Source: B8-G4 sp033720735
GTDB taxonomy: Bacteria > Bacteroidota > Bacteroidia > Chitinophagales > Saprospiraceae
Direction of reading: 5' to 3'
Length of the DNA: 10,496 bases
NCBI GenBank assembly: GCA_033720735.1
Contig: JAWWBX010000142.1
Span: 1 to 10,496 of the forward strand
Shown in pieces: positions 1 to 6,488 of the stretch. Each line of letters opens with the position of its first letter. The stretch's first letter is position 1. The notes under the pieces were generated by a model that searched no databases, had not been told where the DNA came from, and saw only the letters and a list, made by a program, of their open reading frames with translations. Position numbers and translations under genes: made by a program.

Positions 1-564
1 AATGCCCTTGACGAGTTGCTGTGCATACTCCTGCAGTTTTTCCGGTTCATCGCGCTTGAGTTCGATAAAGTACTCCAGCACGTTGATCCATTCCTTTTTG
101 GGGAAATAGGTGCCCGCCCACACCGGCCGCCCGTCTGGCAAGGCAAACGCGTTGAGCGGCCACCCGCAGCCGCGCCCTGAAGCAAGCTGGCAGGCGGTCA
201 TGTACACGTCGTCAATGTCGGGCCGTTCCTCGCGATCCACCTTGATATTGATAAAATGCTCGTTCATGATCCGGGCGACCGCCGAGTCCTCAAAGGACTC
301 ATGCTCCATCACATGGCACCAGTGGCATGCTGCATAGCCAACACTGATAATGAGCATCTTATCTTCCTTGCGGGCTCGTTCGAGGGCAGCTTCACCCCAG
401 GGATACCAGTCGACCGGGTTGTGTGCGTGCTGGAGGAGATACGGGCTTGATTCAGAGACCAGGTGGTTCGTATATTGGTGTTTTCCGCCAGATTCACCGG
501 TCGGCGTATCGCATTGGGTCATGGTCAGAGAGATAAGGATGAAAAGAAGCGTTGTGCGGACCAT
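1..564 (-). CDS. DUF255 / thioredoxin-fold protein (YyaL/SSP411 family), lipoprotein-like N-terminus, 3' part missing
   Basis: This is the first 188 residues of a DUF255 protein; the gene runs off the left edge. Family members are usually about 600-700 residues, with an N-terminal thioredoxin-like domain followed by an (alpha/alpha)6 barrel like that of glycosyl hydrolases; their true substrate is poorly known. Visible family marks are SSPYLLQHAHNPVDWYPWG (residues 39-57), the CHWC redox-type motif (C80, C83) followed by HVMEHESFED, VDREERPD (109-116), and GWPLNAFALPDGRPVWAGTYFP-like sequence (134-155). The ATG at 564 is chosen because a stop codon lies immediately upstream in frame. The first 18 residues are hydrophobic and end in MTQC, which suggests a lipoprotein signal (Q before the Cys is atypical), so the protein is probably envelope-located. 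It is divergent from the YkuK-like gene. Family assignment is firm; lipidation and function are inference. Confidence 0.9.
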   Translation of the reverse strand, partial: MVRTTLLFILISLTMTQCDTPTGESGGKHQYTNHLVSESSPYLLQHAHNPVDWYPWGEAALERARKEDKMLIISVGYAACHWCHVMEHESFEDSAVARIMNEHFINIKVDREERPDIDDVYMTACQLASGRGCGWPLNAFALPDGRPVWAGTYFPKKEWINVLEYFIELKRDEPEKLQEYAQQLVKGI

Positions 565-592
565 TCAATTTCTTTATGTAAAATTAACAGGG

Positions 593-600
593 CAAAAATA
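593..600 (-). promoter_or_regulatory. Possible Bacteroidota -7 element upstream of the DUF255 gene
   Basis: Read on the minus strand, this is TATTTTTG, which matches the Bacteroidota -7 consensus TAnnTTTG. It lies 28 bases upstream of the ATG at 564, a sensible distance. No TTG/TTTG box is visible 19-21 bases further upstream, so only half of the promoter is supported. A match to an 8-base motif with two free positions can occur by chance in this AT-rich gap. Confidence 0.35.
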
Positions 601-676
601 AGCCAGGGCGGAATTTATAACTATCTTGAACTGACACGGTTATGTATTCCCGTCTATTACCATATTTCATAGACCT

Positions 677-1165
677 ATGATCAATGGAATCGCCCACGGT
701 TGGCGCCGGCTTGACGGTCGCCGCATTCAGATACCCATCAAGAAAGCGGTCGAAGATACGATCATCCGTGAAACACAGGCCGGACACCGACTGAAGGTGT
801 GCATCGGCACCGATTCGCAGATCCGTGGTAGTTCGGTCGAATTTGCCACTGTCATCGTATTTCTGCGGGAAAAGAAGGGCGGCTTCATGTTTATCCGCAA
901 CAGCGCTGAGAAGCAGAAAGTCGGTTTGCGGGAGCGCATGATCCTCGAGGTGGCCAAATCCGTCGAAACGGCCTACGCCCTGTGCGACCTGCTCGACAGG
1001 TACGATGTGGCGCTGGAGGTGCACGCGGATATCAACACCGACCCGCATTTCAAATCCAATGAGGCACTCAAGGAAGCCATGGGTTATATCCTGGGAATGG
1101 GCTTTGTCTTCAAGGCCAAGCCCGATGCCTTTGCCTCGTCCAGCTGCGCCGATAAGGTGGTTTAG
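677..1165 (+). CDS. YkuK-type ribonuclease H-like protein (DUF458 family)
   Basis: A 162-residue soluble protein with no signal peptide or membrane segment, resembling the Bacillus YkuK/DUF458 family, a predicted branch of the RNase H-like fold. Recognisable blocks are CIGTDSQIRGSSVEFATVIV (residues 42-61; D46 sits where the first catalytic acid of the fold is expected), the acidic stretch VHADIN (115-120, D118) and the C-terminal KPDAFASSSCADK (148-160). Its length matches the family, so the gene looks complete. Nuclease activity has been predicted for the family from fold analysis; substrate and role are not known to me. The ATG at 677 has no visible Shine-Dalgarno sequence. The gene is divergent from the DUF255 gene across a 112-base gap, and two bases after its stop codon an 8-bp tandem repeat begins. 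No neighbour suggests a pathway. Confidence 0.8.
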   Translation: MINGIAHGWRRLDGRRIQIPIKKAVEDTIIRETQAGHRLKVCIGTDSQIRGSSVEFATVIVFLREKKGGFMFIRNSAEKQKVGLRERMILEVAKSVETAYALCDLLDRYDVALEVHADINTDPHFKSNEALKEAMGYILGMGFVFKAKPDAFASSSCADKVV

Positions 1166-1167
1166 GA

Positions 1168-1215
1168 GTGTTCAGGTGTTCAGGTGTTCAGGTGTTCAGG
1201 TGTTCAGGTGTTCAC
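1168..1215. repeat. Tandem 8-bp repeat, six units of GTGTTCAG
   Basis: Five perfect head-to-tail copies of GTGTTCAG are followed by a sixth ending in C instead of G (GTGTTCAC). The array begins two bases after the TAG stop of the YkuK-like gene. A related, more degenerate array with the same unit lies at 5727-5764, also directly behind a stop codon. The unit is not a multiple of three and the array lies outside any supported coding region. It could be a slippage-prone microsatellite, or a binding or transcript-end element; the sequence alone does not decide. Confidence 0.95.
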
Positions 1216-1228
1216 GCGGGGTGTGACG

Positions 1229-1416
1229 GGAGATGGTGAAGAGATATTCGCCGCTATCGTGTGTCCACTACGACGGATTTTTCTTGCAGGATCTCTCGCT
1301 CATCTTTGCCAAATCTCTCCATCATCTCTTCGACTTCTCTCTGAACGGGATGAAGGCGAATGGATATTCGCACTACCTCATGAACCCAATCTTTCCCAAA
1401 TCTTTCCACCATCTCC
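1229..1416. repeat. Intergenic region with imperfect direct and inverted repeats; no gene seen
   Basis: The gap from 1166 to 1509 (344 bases) contains no supportable gene: the open frames crossing it show no recognisable protein. After the 8-bp array it holds a repeat family. Positions 1302-1328 and 1389-1415 are direct copies (24 of 27 bases identical, 87 bases apart). A third relative lies in the opposite orientation at 1230-1248 (GAGATGGTGAAGAGATATT) and matches the complement of each copy at 15 of 19 positions. The 8-mer GATATTCG also occurs twice (1243-1250 and 1363-1370). Transcribed, the opposed copies could fold into alternative hairpins. The last part of the gap, from about 1445, is the promoter of the M16 operon. 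Confidence 0.6.
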
Positions 1417-1444
1417 GAAATCTCCAGCTCCTGGTCGAATACTT

Positions 1445-1476
1445 TTTGGCAATCGGCGGTGATTCAGCTAATTTTG
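1445..1476 (+). promoter_or_regulatory. Bacteroidota-type promoter for the M16 operon
   Basis: TTTG at 1445-1448 and TAATTTTG at 1469-1476 match the known Bacteroidota -33 (TTTG/TTG) and -7 (TAnnTTTG) elements, with a 20-base spacer inside the usual 19-21 range. Transcription would start near 1482, giving a leader of roughly 28 bases before the ATG at 1510. This is the only full two-part match I found in the window, and it supports both the phylum call and the choice of start codon. Confidence 0.7.
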
Positions 1477-1509
1477 CGCCGATTTTTCATTGCACATTCA
1501 ATCCAAATC

Positions 1510-2832
1510 ATGAGAAAATATCTGGCCATTTTCACGCTTGTTCTCGGTGCACACATCGTGACTGCGCAATCGCACCAGATCGAGTTTGAGGAATACACAC
1601 TCGACAACGGTTTGCACGTCATCCTGCACCAGGACAAGTCAACGCCCATCGTCGCCATTTCGGTCATGTATCACGTGGGTTCGAAGAACGAGAAACCCGA
1701 CCGGACAGGTTTTGCACACTTTTTTGAGCACCTCATGTTTGAAGGCTCCGACAATATCGATCGTGGGGAATACGACAAGTACGTGCAACGTGCGGGTGGA
1801 ACGCTGAATGCCAACACCACCTACGATCGCACCTATTATTTTGAGATCATGCCTTCCCATCAACTGGCACTCGGCCTCTGGCTCGAATCCGAGCGGATGT
1901 TGCATGCCCGTGTTGACGAGAAAGGGATCGAGACCCAGCGCGAAGTGGTCAAGGAGGAGCGTCGTCAGCGCATCGACAACCAACCGTATGGATCAGTACT
2001 TGAAGAATCTTTCAAGCGCGCTTTTACCGTTCACCCATACCGCTGGCCGGTGATCGGCTATATGGAACATCTCGAGGCGGCAGAGGAGGAGGACTACAAG
2101 CAGTTCTACCGGGATTTCTACGTGCCCAACAACGCCGTGCTCACCCTCGCCGGTGACATCGACATCGATGAGGCGAAGATACTGGTCGACAAGTATTTCG
2201 CTGATATTCCCCGCGGTGCCGAGCCGTATCGCCCGAATATCGTTGAGCCTCCGTTGCCCGGAGAGGTGCGGGACACGGTACATGACAACATTCAGTTGCC
2301 AGCGGTGATCCAGACCTACCGGATCCCCGCCCAAGGCACCAGGGATTACTATGCTGTCGACATGCTTGCCCGCGTCCTGTCGGCCGGCGAGAGCTCACGG
2401 ATGTACAAGGCGTTAGTCGACGACCAGCAGAAGGCTCTGTTTGTCGGCAACTTTCCGTTGTCCCTCGAAGACCCGGGCGTGGCCATCGCCTTTGGGATCA
2501 CCAACATGGGTGTCTCACCCGCTGATCTCGAACAGGCCATGGACGAGCAGGTGAAACTGGTCCAGCAGGAGGTGATCAGTGAGCGCGAGTTCCAGAAACT
2601 GCGCAACCAGATCGAGAATGAGTTTGTCAGCTCCAATTCACGGATGGCCGGGATTGCCGAGAGTCTGGCGACCTACCACATGTTTTATGGCGATGCCAAC
2701 CTGATCAATACCGAGATCGATCGTTACATGCAGGTGACCCGGGAGGATATCCGCAATGCGGCCAGAAAGTACCTGGTGCCGTCCAACCGCGTGGTCCTGT
2801 ATTATTTGCCAAAACCAAACGAGAAATCATAA
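1510..2832 (+). CDS. Secreted M16 family zinc peptidase, catalytic-type subunit
   Basis: A 440-residue insulinase/pitrilysin-type (M16B-like) peptidase. Residues 1-20 form a signal peptide ending in TAQ, so the protein is exported. The inverted zinc motif HFFEH is intact at 70-74 (H70, E73, H74) in the context GFAHFFEHLMFEGS, and the third zinc ligand is probably E149 or E150 in VVKEERRQRID. A second M16 half follows from about residue 200; its glycine/serine loop AGESSRMYKAL (292-302) keeps R297 but has KALFVG where the family usually has a Tyr. The ATG at 1510 is preferred over the frame's upstream start at 1459, which lies inside the promoter and would bury the signal peptide. It is followed after 19 bases by a second M16 gene. 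Known two-gene M16B enzymes work as heterodimers, with one subunit carrying zinc and the other the Arg/Tyr pair; this pair fits that plan by inference. Confidence 0.93.
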   Translation: MRKYLAIFTLVLGAHIVTAQSHQIEFEEYTLDNGLHVILHQDKSTPIVAISVMYHVGSKNEKPDRTGFAHFFEHLMFEGSDNIDRGEYDKYVQRAGGTLNANTTYDRTYYFEIMPSHQLALGLWLESERMLHARVDEKGIETQREVVKEERRQRIDNQPYGSVLEESFKRAFTVHPYRWPVIGYMEHLEAAEEEDYKQFYRDFYVPNNAVLTLAGDIDIDEAKILVDKYFADIPRGAEPYRPNIVEPPLPGEVRDTVHDNIQLPAVIQTYRIPAQGTRDYYAVDMLARVLSAGESSRMYKALVDDQQKALFVGNFPLSLEDPGVAIAFGITNMGVSPADLEQAMDEQVKLVQQEVISEREFQKLRNQIENEFVSSNSRMAGIAESLATYHMFYGDANLINTEIDRYMQVTREDIRNAARKYLVPSNRVVLYYLPKPNEKS

Positions 2833-2851
2833 ACCGCCAAACAAGACAAAT

Positions 2852-4972
2852 ATGAAAACGAGATATATCATTGCCGCGCTGATCCTGAGTCTGTTCATGA
2901 CTGATTGCGCCCCGAAGGTGGGGCAGTCCGTCGGCGACAAGGGAGCTTCCGAGATGTCCTTCCGCTCGGAAGCACCGGCACCTGGCCCGGCCAGGAAAAT
3001 CGAGATCGGCACCTCAGAGACCTTCACACTGGTCAATGGGCTACGGGTCATTGTCGTGGAGAATCGCAAGCGGCCGGTCATTTCGTACCGCATGTATATC
3101 GACCGCGATCCACTGGTGGAAGGAGAGATCGCCGGGATGACCGGCATGGTCGGCGATCTCATGAGCCGCGGCACCAAGACGCGGACCAAGGCCGAGATCG
3201 ACGAGCAGGTCGATTTTGTGGGAGGTTCACTGAGCACCAACGCCCGCGGCGGGTTTGCCAGCTCGCTGACGCGACACTCGGACACCGTCCTGGAGATCTT
3301 TGCCGATGTATTGCTCAACCCGACCTTCCCCGAAGACGAGTTTGAGAAGATCAAGACCCAAACCATCTCTGCGCTTCAGCAAAACAAGGATAATCCCGAT
3401 GCGATCGCAGCCAATGTGTCCAACGCACTGGTCTTCGGCAAGGAACATCCGTATGGGGAGATCACGAATGAAACCACGGTGCAAAACGTGTCGATCGACG
3501 ATTGTAAGGCATACTACAGCACCTATTTCAAGCCCAATGCGGCGTACATGGTCGTGGTCGGAGACATTTCCCCGGAAGAGGCCAGAAAGAAGATCAGCAA
3601 GTACTTTGGGCAGTGGAAACAAGGGGATGTTCCGGTCCATACCTACCCCTTGCCGCCCGAAGTAGAAAAGACACGTGTGAATTTTGTTGACAAGGCTGGC
3701 GCAGTCCAGTCAGTGATCCGCATCACGTATCCCGTGGTACTCCAACCCGGATCAGAGGACGTCATCAAAGCACGGGTCATGAACACCATCCTCGGGTCCG
3801 GCTTCAGCGGACGGTTGTTCCGTAATCTGCGGGAGGATAAAGGCTTTACCTACGGGGCGTACAGCTCGTTGGGTAGCGATGAGCTGGTGGGCTCCTTCAC
3901 AGCATCTGCATCAGTGCGGAATGAGGTAACTGACAGCGCCGTCACGGAGTTCCTGTATGAGCTGGACAAACTGCGTAGCGAACCAGTCACTGACAGCGAA
4001 CTCGAACTCGCCAAAAACTACATCGCCGGGTCCTTTGCACGCAGTCTGGAGAGTCCTCAGACGGTGGCCAACTTTGCCCTGAACACCTTTCTCTATAACC
4101 TGCCCGAAGACTACTACGCCACCTATCTTGAAAAGCTTGAGGCGGTAACCAAGGAGGATGTGATGGCCATGGCGCGGAAATACATCCGTCCCGAAAACGC
4201 CAATATCATTATTGTTGGCAACCAGGACGAGGTCAGTGAGAAGCTGGTGCGGTTTGATCTGGATGATGGCAAGATCGCATTCTACGATATCTACGCCAAT
4301 GAAAAGGCAGATGCCCAGGACGCAGGTGACGTGACAGCGGAGGATATCATCAACGCCTACATCGAAGCCATCGGTGGCGAAGAGGCGCTCGGCAAGGTGC
4401 AGTCACTGCGGCAGGAAAGCTCCATGTCCATGATGGGGCAGACGATTACAGTCGTTGTACAGCACGCCGCCCCTAACAAATTCTCGATGGAGATGAGTAT
4501 GCCCGGCATGACGGTGATGAAACAGGTGTTTGACGGTCAGGCGGGGTATGTCGAGCAAATGGGACAGAAGACACCGGTGGAAGGTGATGATCTGGTCAAA
4601 ATGGCACTGCAAGCGCGGATGACCCCCGAACTGGAGTATTTCGGTGAGGAGTTTACGTTGGAAGTCGCCGGGATCGAGGATCTGGAAGGGGAGAAGGCAT
4701 ACAAAGTCATCGTCAACGGACCGGCCGGCAAGTCGACCGAATACTACAGTGTCGATACCGGCTACAAGCTCAAATCCATTGAAGTGCAGGAAGCACAGGG
4801 TCAGAGTGTGACGGTGACCACTGAATACAGCGACTATCAGGAGGTCGACGGGATCATGCTGCCCCACATCATAAAGATCAGCGGCATGGGTCCGATGCCC
4901 TTTGAGATGAAGACGGAAAAAGTCGAACTCAACGTGACGATCGAGCCATCTGTGTTCGAAGTGAACGAATAA
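2852..4972 (+). CDS. M16 homologue without zinc motif, fused to a LolA/LolB-like C-terminal domain; probable lipoprotein
   Basis: A 706-residue envelope protein. Residues 1-18 look like a lipoprotein signal ending at C19 (MTDC; Asp before the Cys is atypical). Residues about 52-470 are an M16 module, but where the zinc motif HxxEH should be, the sequence reads GMTGMVGDLMSRGT (95-108), so it cannot bind zinc in the usual way. The second half keeps the substrate-binding loop GSGFSGRLFRNLREDKGFTY (315-334) with the Arg/Tyr pair (R321, Y334). After a short linker, residues about 494-706 form an extra domain rich in beta strand (IEAIGGEEALGKVQSL, then repeated strands, STEYYSVDTGYKLKSIEV, DGIMLPHIIKI) resembling LolA/LolB-type lipoprotein-carrier folds. 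The ATG at 2852 directly precedes the signal; the open frame upstream of it overlaps the previous gene. It shares the operon with the zinc-bearing partner. The domain call for the C-terminus is moderately sure. Confidence 0.88.
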   Translation: MKTRYIIAALILSLFMTDCAPKVGQSVGDKGASEMSFRSEAPAPGPARKIEIGTSETFTLVNGLRVIVVENRKRPVISYRMYIDRDPLVEGEIAGMTGMVGDLMSRGTKTRTKAEIDEQVDFVGGSLSTNARGGFASSLTRHSDTVLEIFADVLLNPTFPEDEFEKIKTQTISALQQNKDNPDAIAANVSNALVFGKEHPYGEITNETTVQNVSIDDCKAYYSTYFKPNAAYMVVVGDISPEEARKKISKYFGQWKQGDVPVHTYPLPPEVEKTRVNFVDKAGAVQSVIRITYPVVLQPGSEDVIKARVMNTILGSGFSGRLFRNLREDKGFTYGAYSSLGSDELVGSFTASASVRNEVTDSAVTEFLYELDKLRSEPVTDSELELAKNYIAGSFARSLESPQTVANFALNTFLYNLPEDYYATYLEKLEAVTKEDVMAMARKYIRPENANIIIVGNQDEVSEKLVRFDLDDGKIAFYDIYANEKADAQDAGDVTAEDIINAYIEAIGGEEALGKVQSLRQESSMSMMGQTITVVVQHAAPNKFSMEMSMPGMTVMKQVFDGQAGYVEQMGQKTPVEGDDLVKMALQARMTPELEYFGEEFTLEVAGIEDLEGEKAYKVIVNGPAGKSTEYYSVDTGYKLKSIEVQEAQGQSVTVTTEYSDYQEVDGIMLPHIIKISGMGPMPFEMKTEKVELNVTIEPSVFEVNE

Positions 4973-4994
4973 AAGACGAACAGGTTTACGACAG

Positions 4995-5032
4995 GAAAGC
5001 CATCTGCATGCGCGGGTGGCTTTCTTTTTTTT
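4995..5032 (+). terminator. Intrinsic terminator of the M16 operon
   Basis: A 10-bp stem (GAAAGCCATC at 4995-5004 with GGTGGCTTTC at 5015-5024, one G-U pair), a 10-base loop and a run of eight T (5025-5032), starting 22 bases after the stop codon. This is a textbook rho-independent terminator for the plus strand. There is no A run on the left side, so it should act in one direction only. Confidence 0.92.
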
Positions 5033-5159
5033 GCGGAATTGTGCAGCCAGCACACCAGTGTTGAAAGTGGTCGCATTTCCACGGAATCACCGAATCGGTC
5101 GAAAAACGGCTGGATCACAAGTTGTGTTTCTCATCTTGGATGAGAACAAAGCACCAGCT

Positions 5160-5726
5160 ATGAAATGGACCATGACTTTCTTTTGCCTCGCGCTCAGCCT
5201 TGGAGTGCACGCTCAAATGGACGCCTACAGCGCCAGTGATACCAGGCCATTTGGCGCCCTCAATCCGGCAGCACCACCGGAAGTGGCTGACTTTGCACCC
5301 ATGATCGGCATCTGTGATTGCCGGTCAGTGCAGCGCAATCAGGACGGCACCTGGCAGGACACCACAGATTTGGTCTGGAAGTTCAAGTACATCCTGAACG
5401 GAACGGCGATCCAGGATGAGACCTGGCGCGAAGGGACCTGGGCGACGAGCATTCGCCAGTATCATGCCGATAGCAGCCGCTGGGTCGTGTCGTACAATGC
5501 CTACCCGGGCGTCTCACTGGCGCCGGGAGCCTGGACTGGCGGCAAGGAGGGCGACGACATTGTGTTGCGCCAACCCTTCACCGCGCCAAACGGAATGGAA
5601 GGGCGATCCACTTTGCGGTTTTACGATATCACCGATACCGGTTTCAACTGGAAGGGCGAATGGATCAAAAACGATGGCACTGTGACCTATCCCTTCTGGC
5701 ACATCTGGTGCAGGAAAAGGTTCTGA
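5160..5726 (+). CDS. Small secreted protein, possibly DUF1579/calycin-like
   Basis: A 188-residue protein with a clear signal peptide (MKWTMTFFCLALSLGVHAQ, residues 1-19), so it is exported. The mature part is rich in Trp and aromatic strands: a start block DFAPMIGICDCRS (44-56), then WKFKYILNGTAIQDETW (73-89), SIRQYHADSSRWVVSYNAY (97-115) and FNWKGEWI (162-169). The order of a short 'level/integrity' block, a strand with NGxAIxDE, and a Tyr/Trp-rich strand recalls DUF1579 and related lipocalin-like beta barrels, but I cannot confirm the family. It has three Cys in the mature part (C52, C54, C184). The ATG at 5160 is chosen because it starts the signal peptide; the longer open frame from 5016 begins inside the upstream terminator. 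Just after its stop codon a GTGTTCAG-type repeat begins. Function unknown. Confidence 0.75.
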   Translation: MKWTMTFFCLALSLGVHAQMDAYSASDTRPFGALNPAAPPEVADFAPMIGICDCRSVQRNQDGTWQDTTDLVWKFKYILNGTAIQDETWREGTWATSIRQYHADSSRWVVSYNAYPGVSLAPGAWTGGKEGDDIVLRQPFTAPNGMEGRSTLRFYDITDTGFNWKGEWIKNDGTVTYPFWHIWCRKRF

Positions 5727-5764
5727 GTGTTCAGGTGTTCACGTGTTCATGTGTTCCGTGTTCC
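5727..5764. repeat. Degenerate copy of the GTGTTCAG tandem repeat
   Basis: Immediately after the TGA stop at 5724-5726 come GTGTTCAG, GTGTTCAC and GTGTTCAT, each 8 bases, then two 7-base units GTGTTCC. The unit is the same as in the perfect array at 1168-1215, with decay from left to right. The gap to the next gene (5765-5906) shows nothing else that I can support. Confidence 0.9.
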
Positions 5765-5906
5765 AAGGACGCATGGGCTGCGCGTCGTAATCCGGTCGTT
5801 TGATCCCGGTCCCAGCCTGACCACTTTCTTGGAACAATGAGTGCTGCATCGGAGCCTCCCGGTTCTCATCAGGATTCCGCACATTTGCTGCATGCATTCA
5901 GAAGAC

Positions 5907-6395
5907 ATGATCCAGGTATTTGTGACGGGTGGTACGTTCGACAAAGACTATGACTACATCACCGGTGAGCTCTATTTCAAGGACACGCATCTCAAGCAGA
6001 TGTTCGAACGCGGACGCTGCACCCTCGATATCGATATCAAGACCCTGATGATGATCGATAGTCTGGAGATGACCGATGCGGATCGCGAGATCATCCTGCA
6101 CAATTGTCGTCGTACACCGACCGACCGCATCATCATCACCCACGGTACCGACACCATGGTGACCACAGCCCAACATCTGCGCGATGCCGATCTCGACAAG
6201 ACGATCGTGCTGACCGGCGCGATGGTGCCCTATGCATTTGGTACTTCGTCTGACGGGTTTTTCAACCTTGGCAGCGCGCTGGCCTTTGTCCAATGCCTGC
6301 CCCGCGGCGTGTACGTGGTGATGAACGGACGATATTTTGAAGCAGACGCCGTCAGCAAGAATCGTGATACCGGATATTTCGAGGCGATTCCATAA
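5907..6395 (+). CDS. Short asparaginase-like protein (N-terminal asparaginase domain only)
   Basis: A 162-residue cytoplasmic protein that covers only the N-terminal domain of the L-asparaginase family, whose usual members have about 320-350 residues and two domains. Catalytic landmarks of that domain are present: TGGTFDK (7-13, with T10 at the nucleophile position), THGTDTM (78-84, with the T81-D82 pair) and LDKTIVLTGAMVP (96-108, K98 at the place of the conserved Lys), followed by SSDGFFNLGSAL. The ATG at 5907 begins MIQVFVTGGT, the normal start of the domain; a nearby ATG at 5892 would add five residues. The stop at 6393-6395 is clean and I see no remainder of a C-terminal domain in the next 90 bases, so this looks like a natural short form rather than a broken gene. 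Such short proteins are annotated in other bacteria as asparaginase domain-containing; whether they hydrolyse asparagine is uncertain. Confidence 0.85.
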   Translation: MIQVFVTGGTFDKDYDYITGELYFKDTHLKQMFERGRCTLDIDIKTLMMIDSLEMTDADREIILHNCRRTPTDRIIITHGTDTMVTTAQHLRDADLDKTIVLTGAMVPYAFGTSSDGFFNLGSALAFVQCLPRGVYVVMNGRYFEADAVSKNRDTGYFEAIP

Positions 6396-6442
6396 CTTGA
6401 GCCGGTACCTCCGCCTCACTGCCTTGTATAAGATAGATTGCT

Positions 6443-6450
6443 TATTTTTA
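6443..6450 (+). promoter_or_regulatory. Weak -7 element candidate before the OmpA-like gene
   Basis: TATTTTTA differs from the Bacteroidota consensus TAnnTTTG only in the last base and lies 38 bases before the ATG at 6489. A TTG at 6424-6426 lies 16 bases upstream, closer than the usual 19-21, so this is only a candidate. Confidence 0.25.
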
Positions 6451-6488
6451 GCGCACTATAAATCAGGGTTTTGCCCGTCACGATACGC

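Noticed and set aside
1168..1215. CRISPR array
   Set aside because: The units are 8 bases long and contiguous, with no spacers, and no cas genes are nearby.
1233..1589. Open frames of about 90-118 residues crossing the repeat-rich spacer
   Set aside because: No recognisable motif or signal, the frames span repeats and the M16 promoter, and one runs into the M16 gene in another frame.
2833..2851. Separate promoter for the second M16 gene
   Set aside because: The 19-base gap has no promoter-like element; co-transcription with the first gene explains it better.
4403..5053. 216-residue minus-strand frame over the end of the M16 operon
   Set aside because: It lies opposite a well-supported coding domain and crosses the intrinsic terminator; composition is typical of an antisense frame.
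5768..5786. Possible hairpin GACGC...GCGTC after the second repeat array
   Set aside because: Only a 5-bp stem with a 9-base loop and no T run, so it is not a credible terminator.
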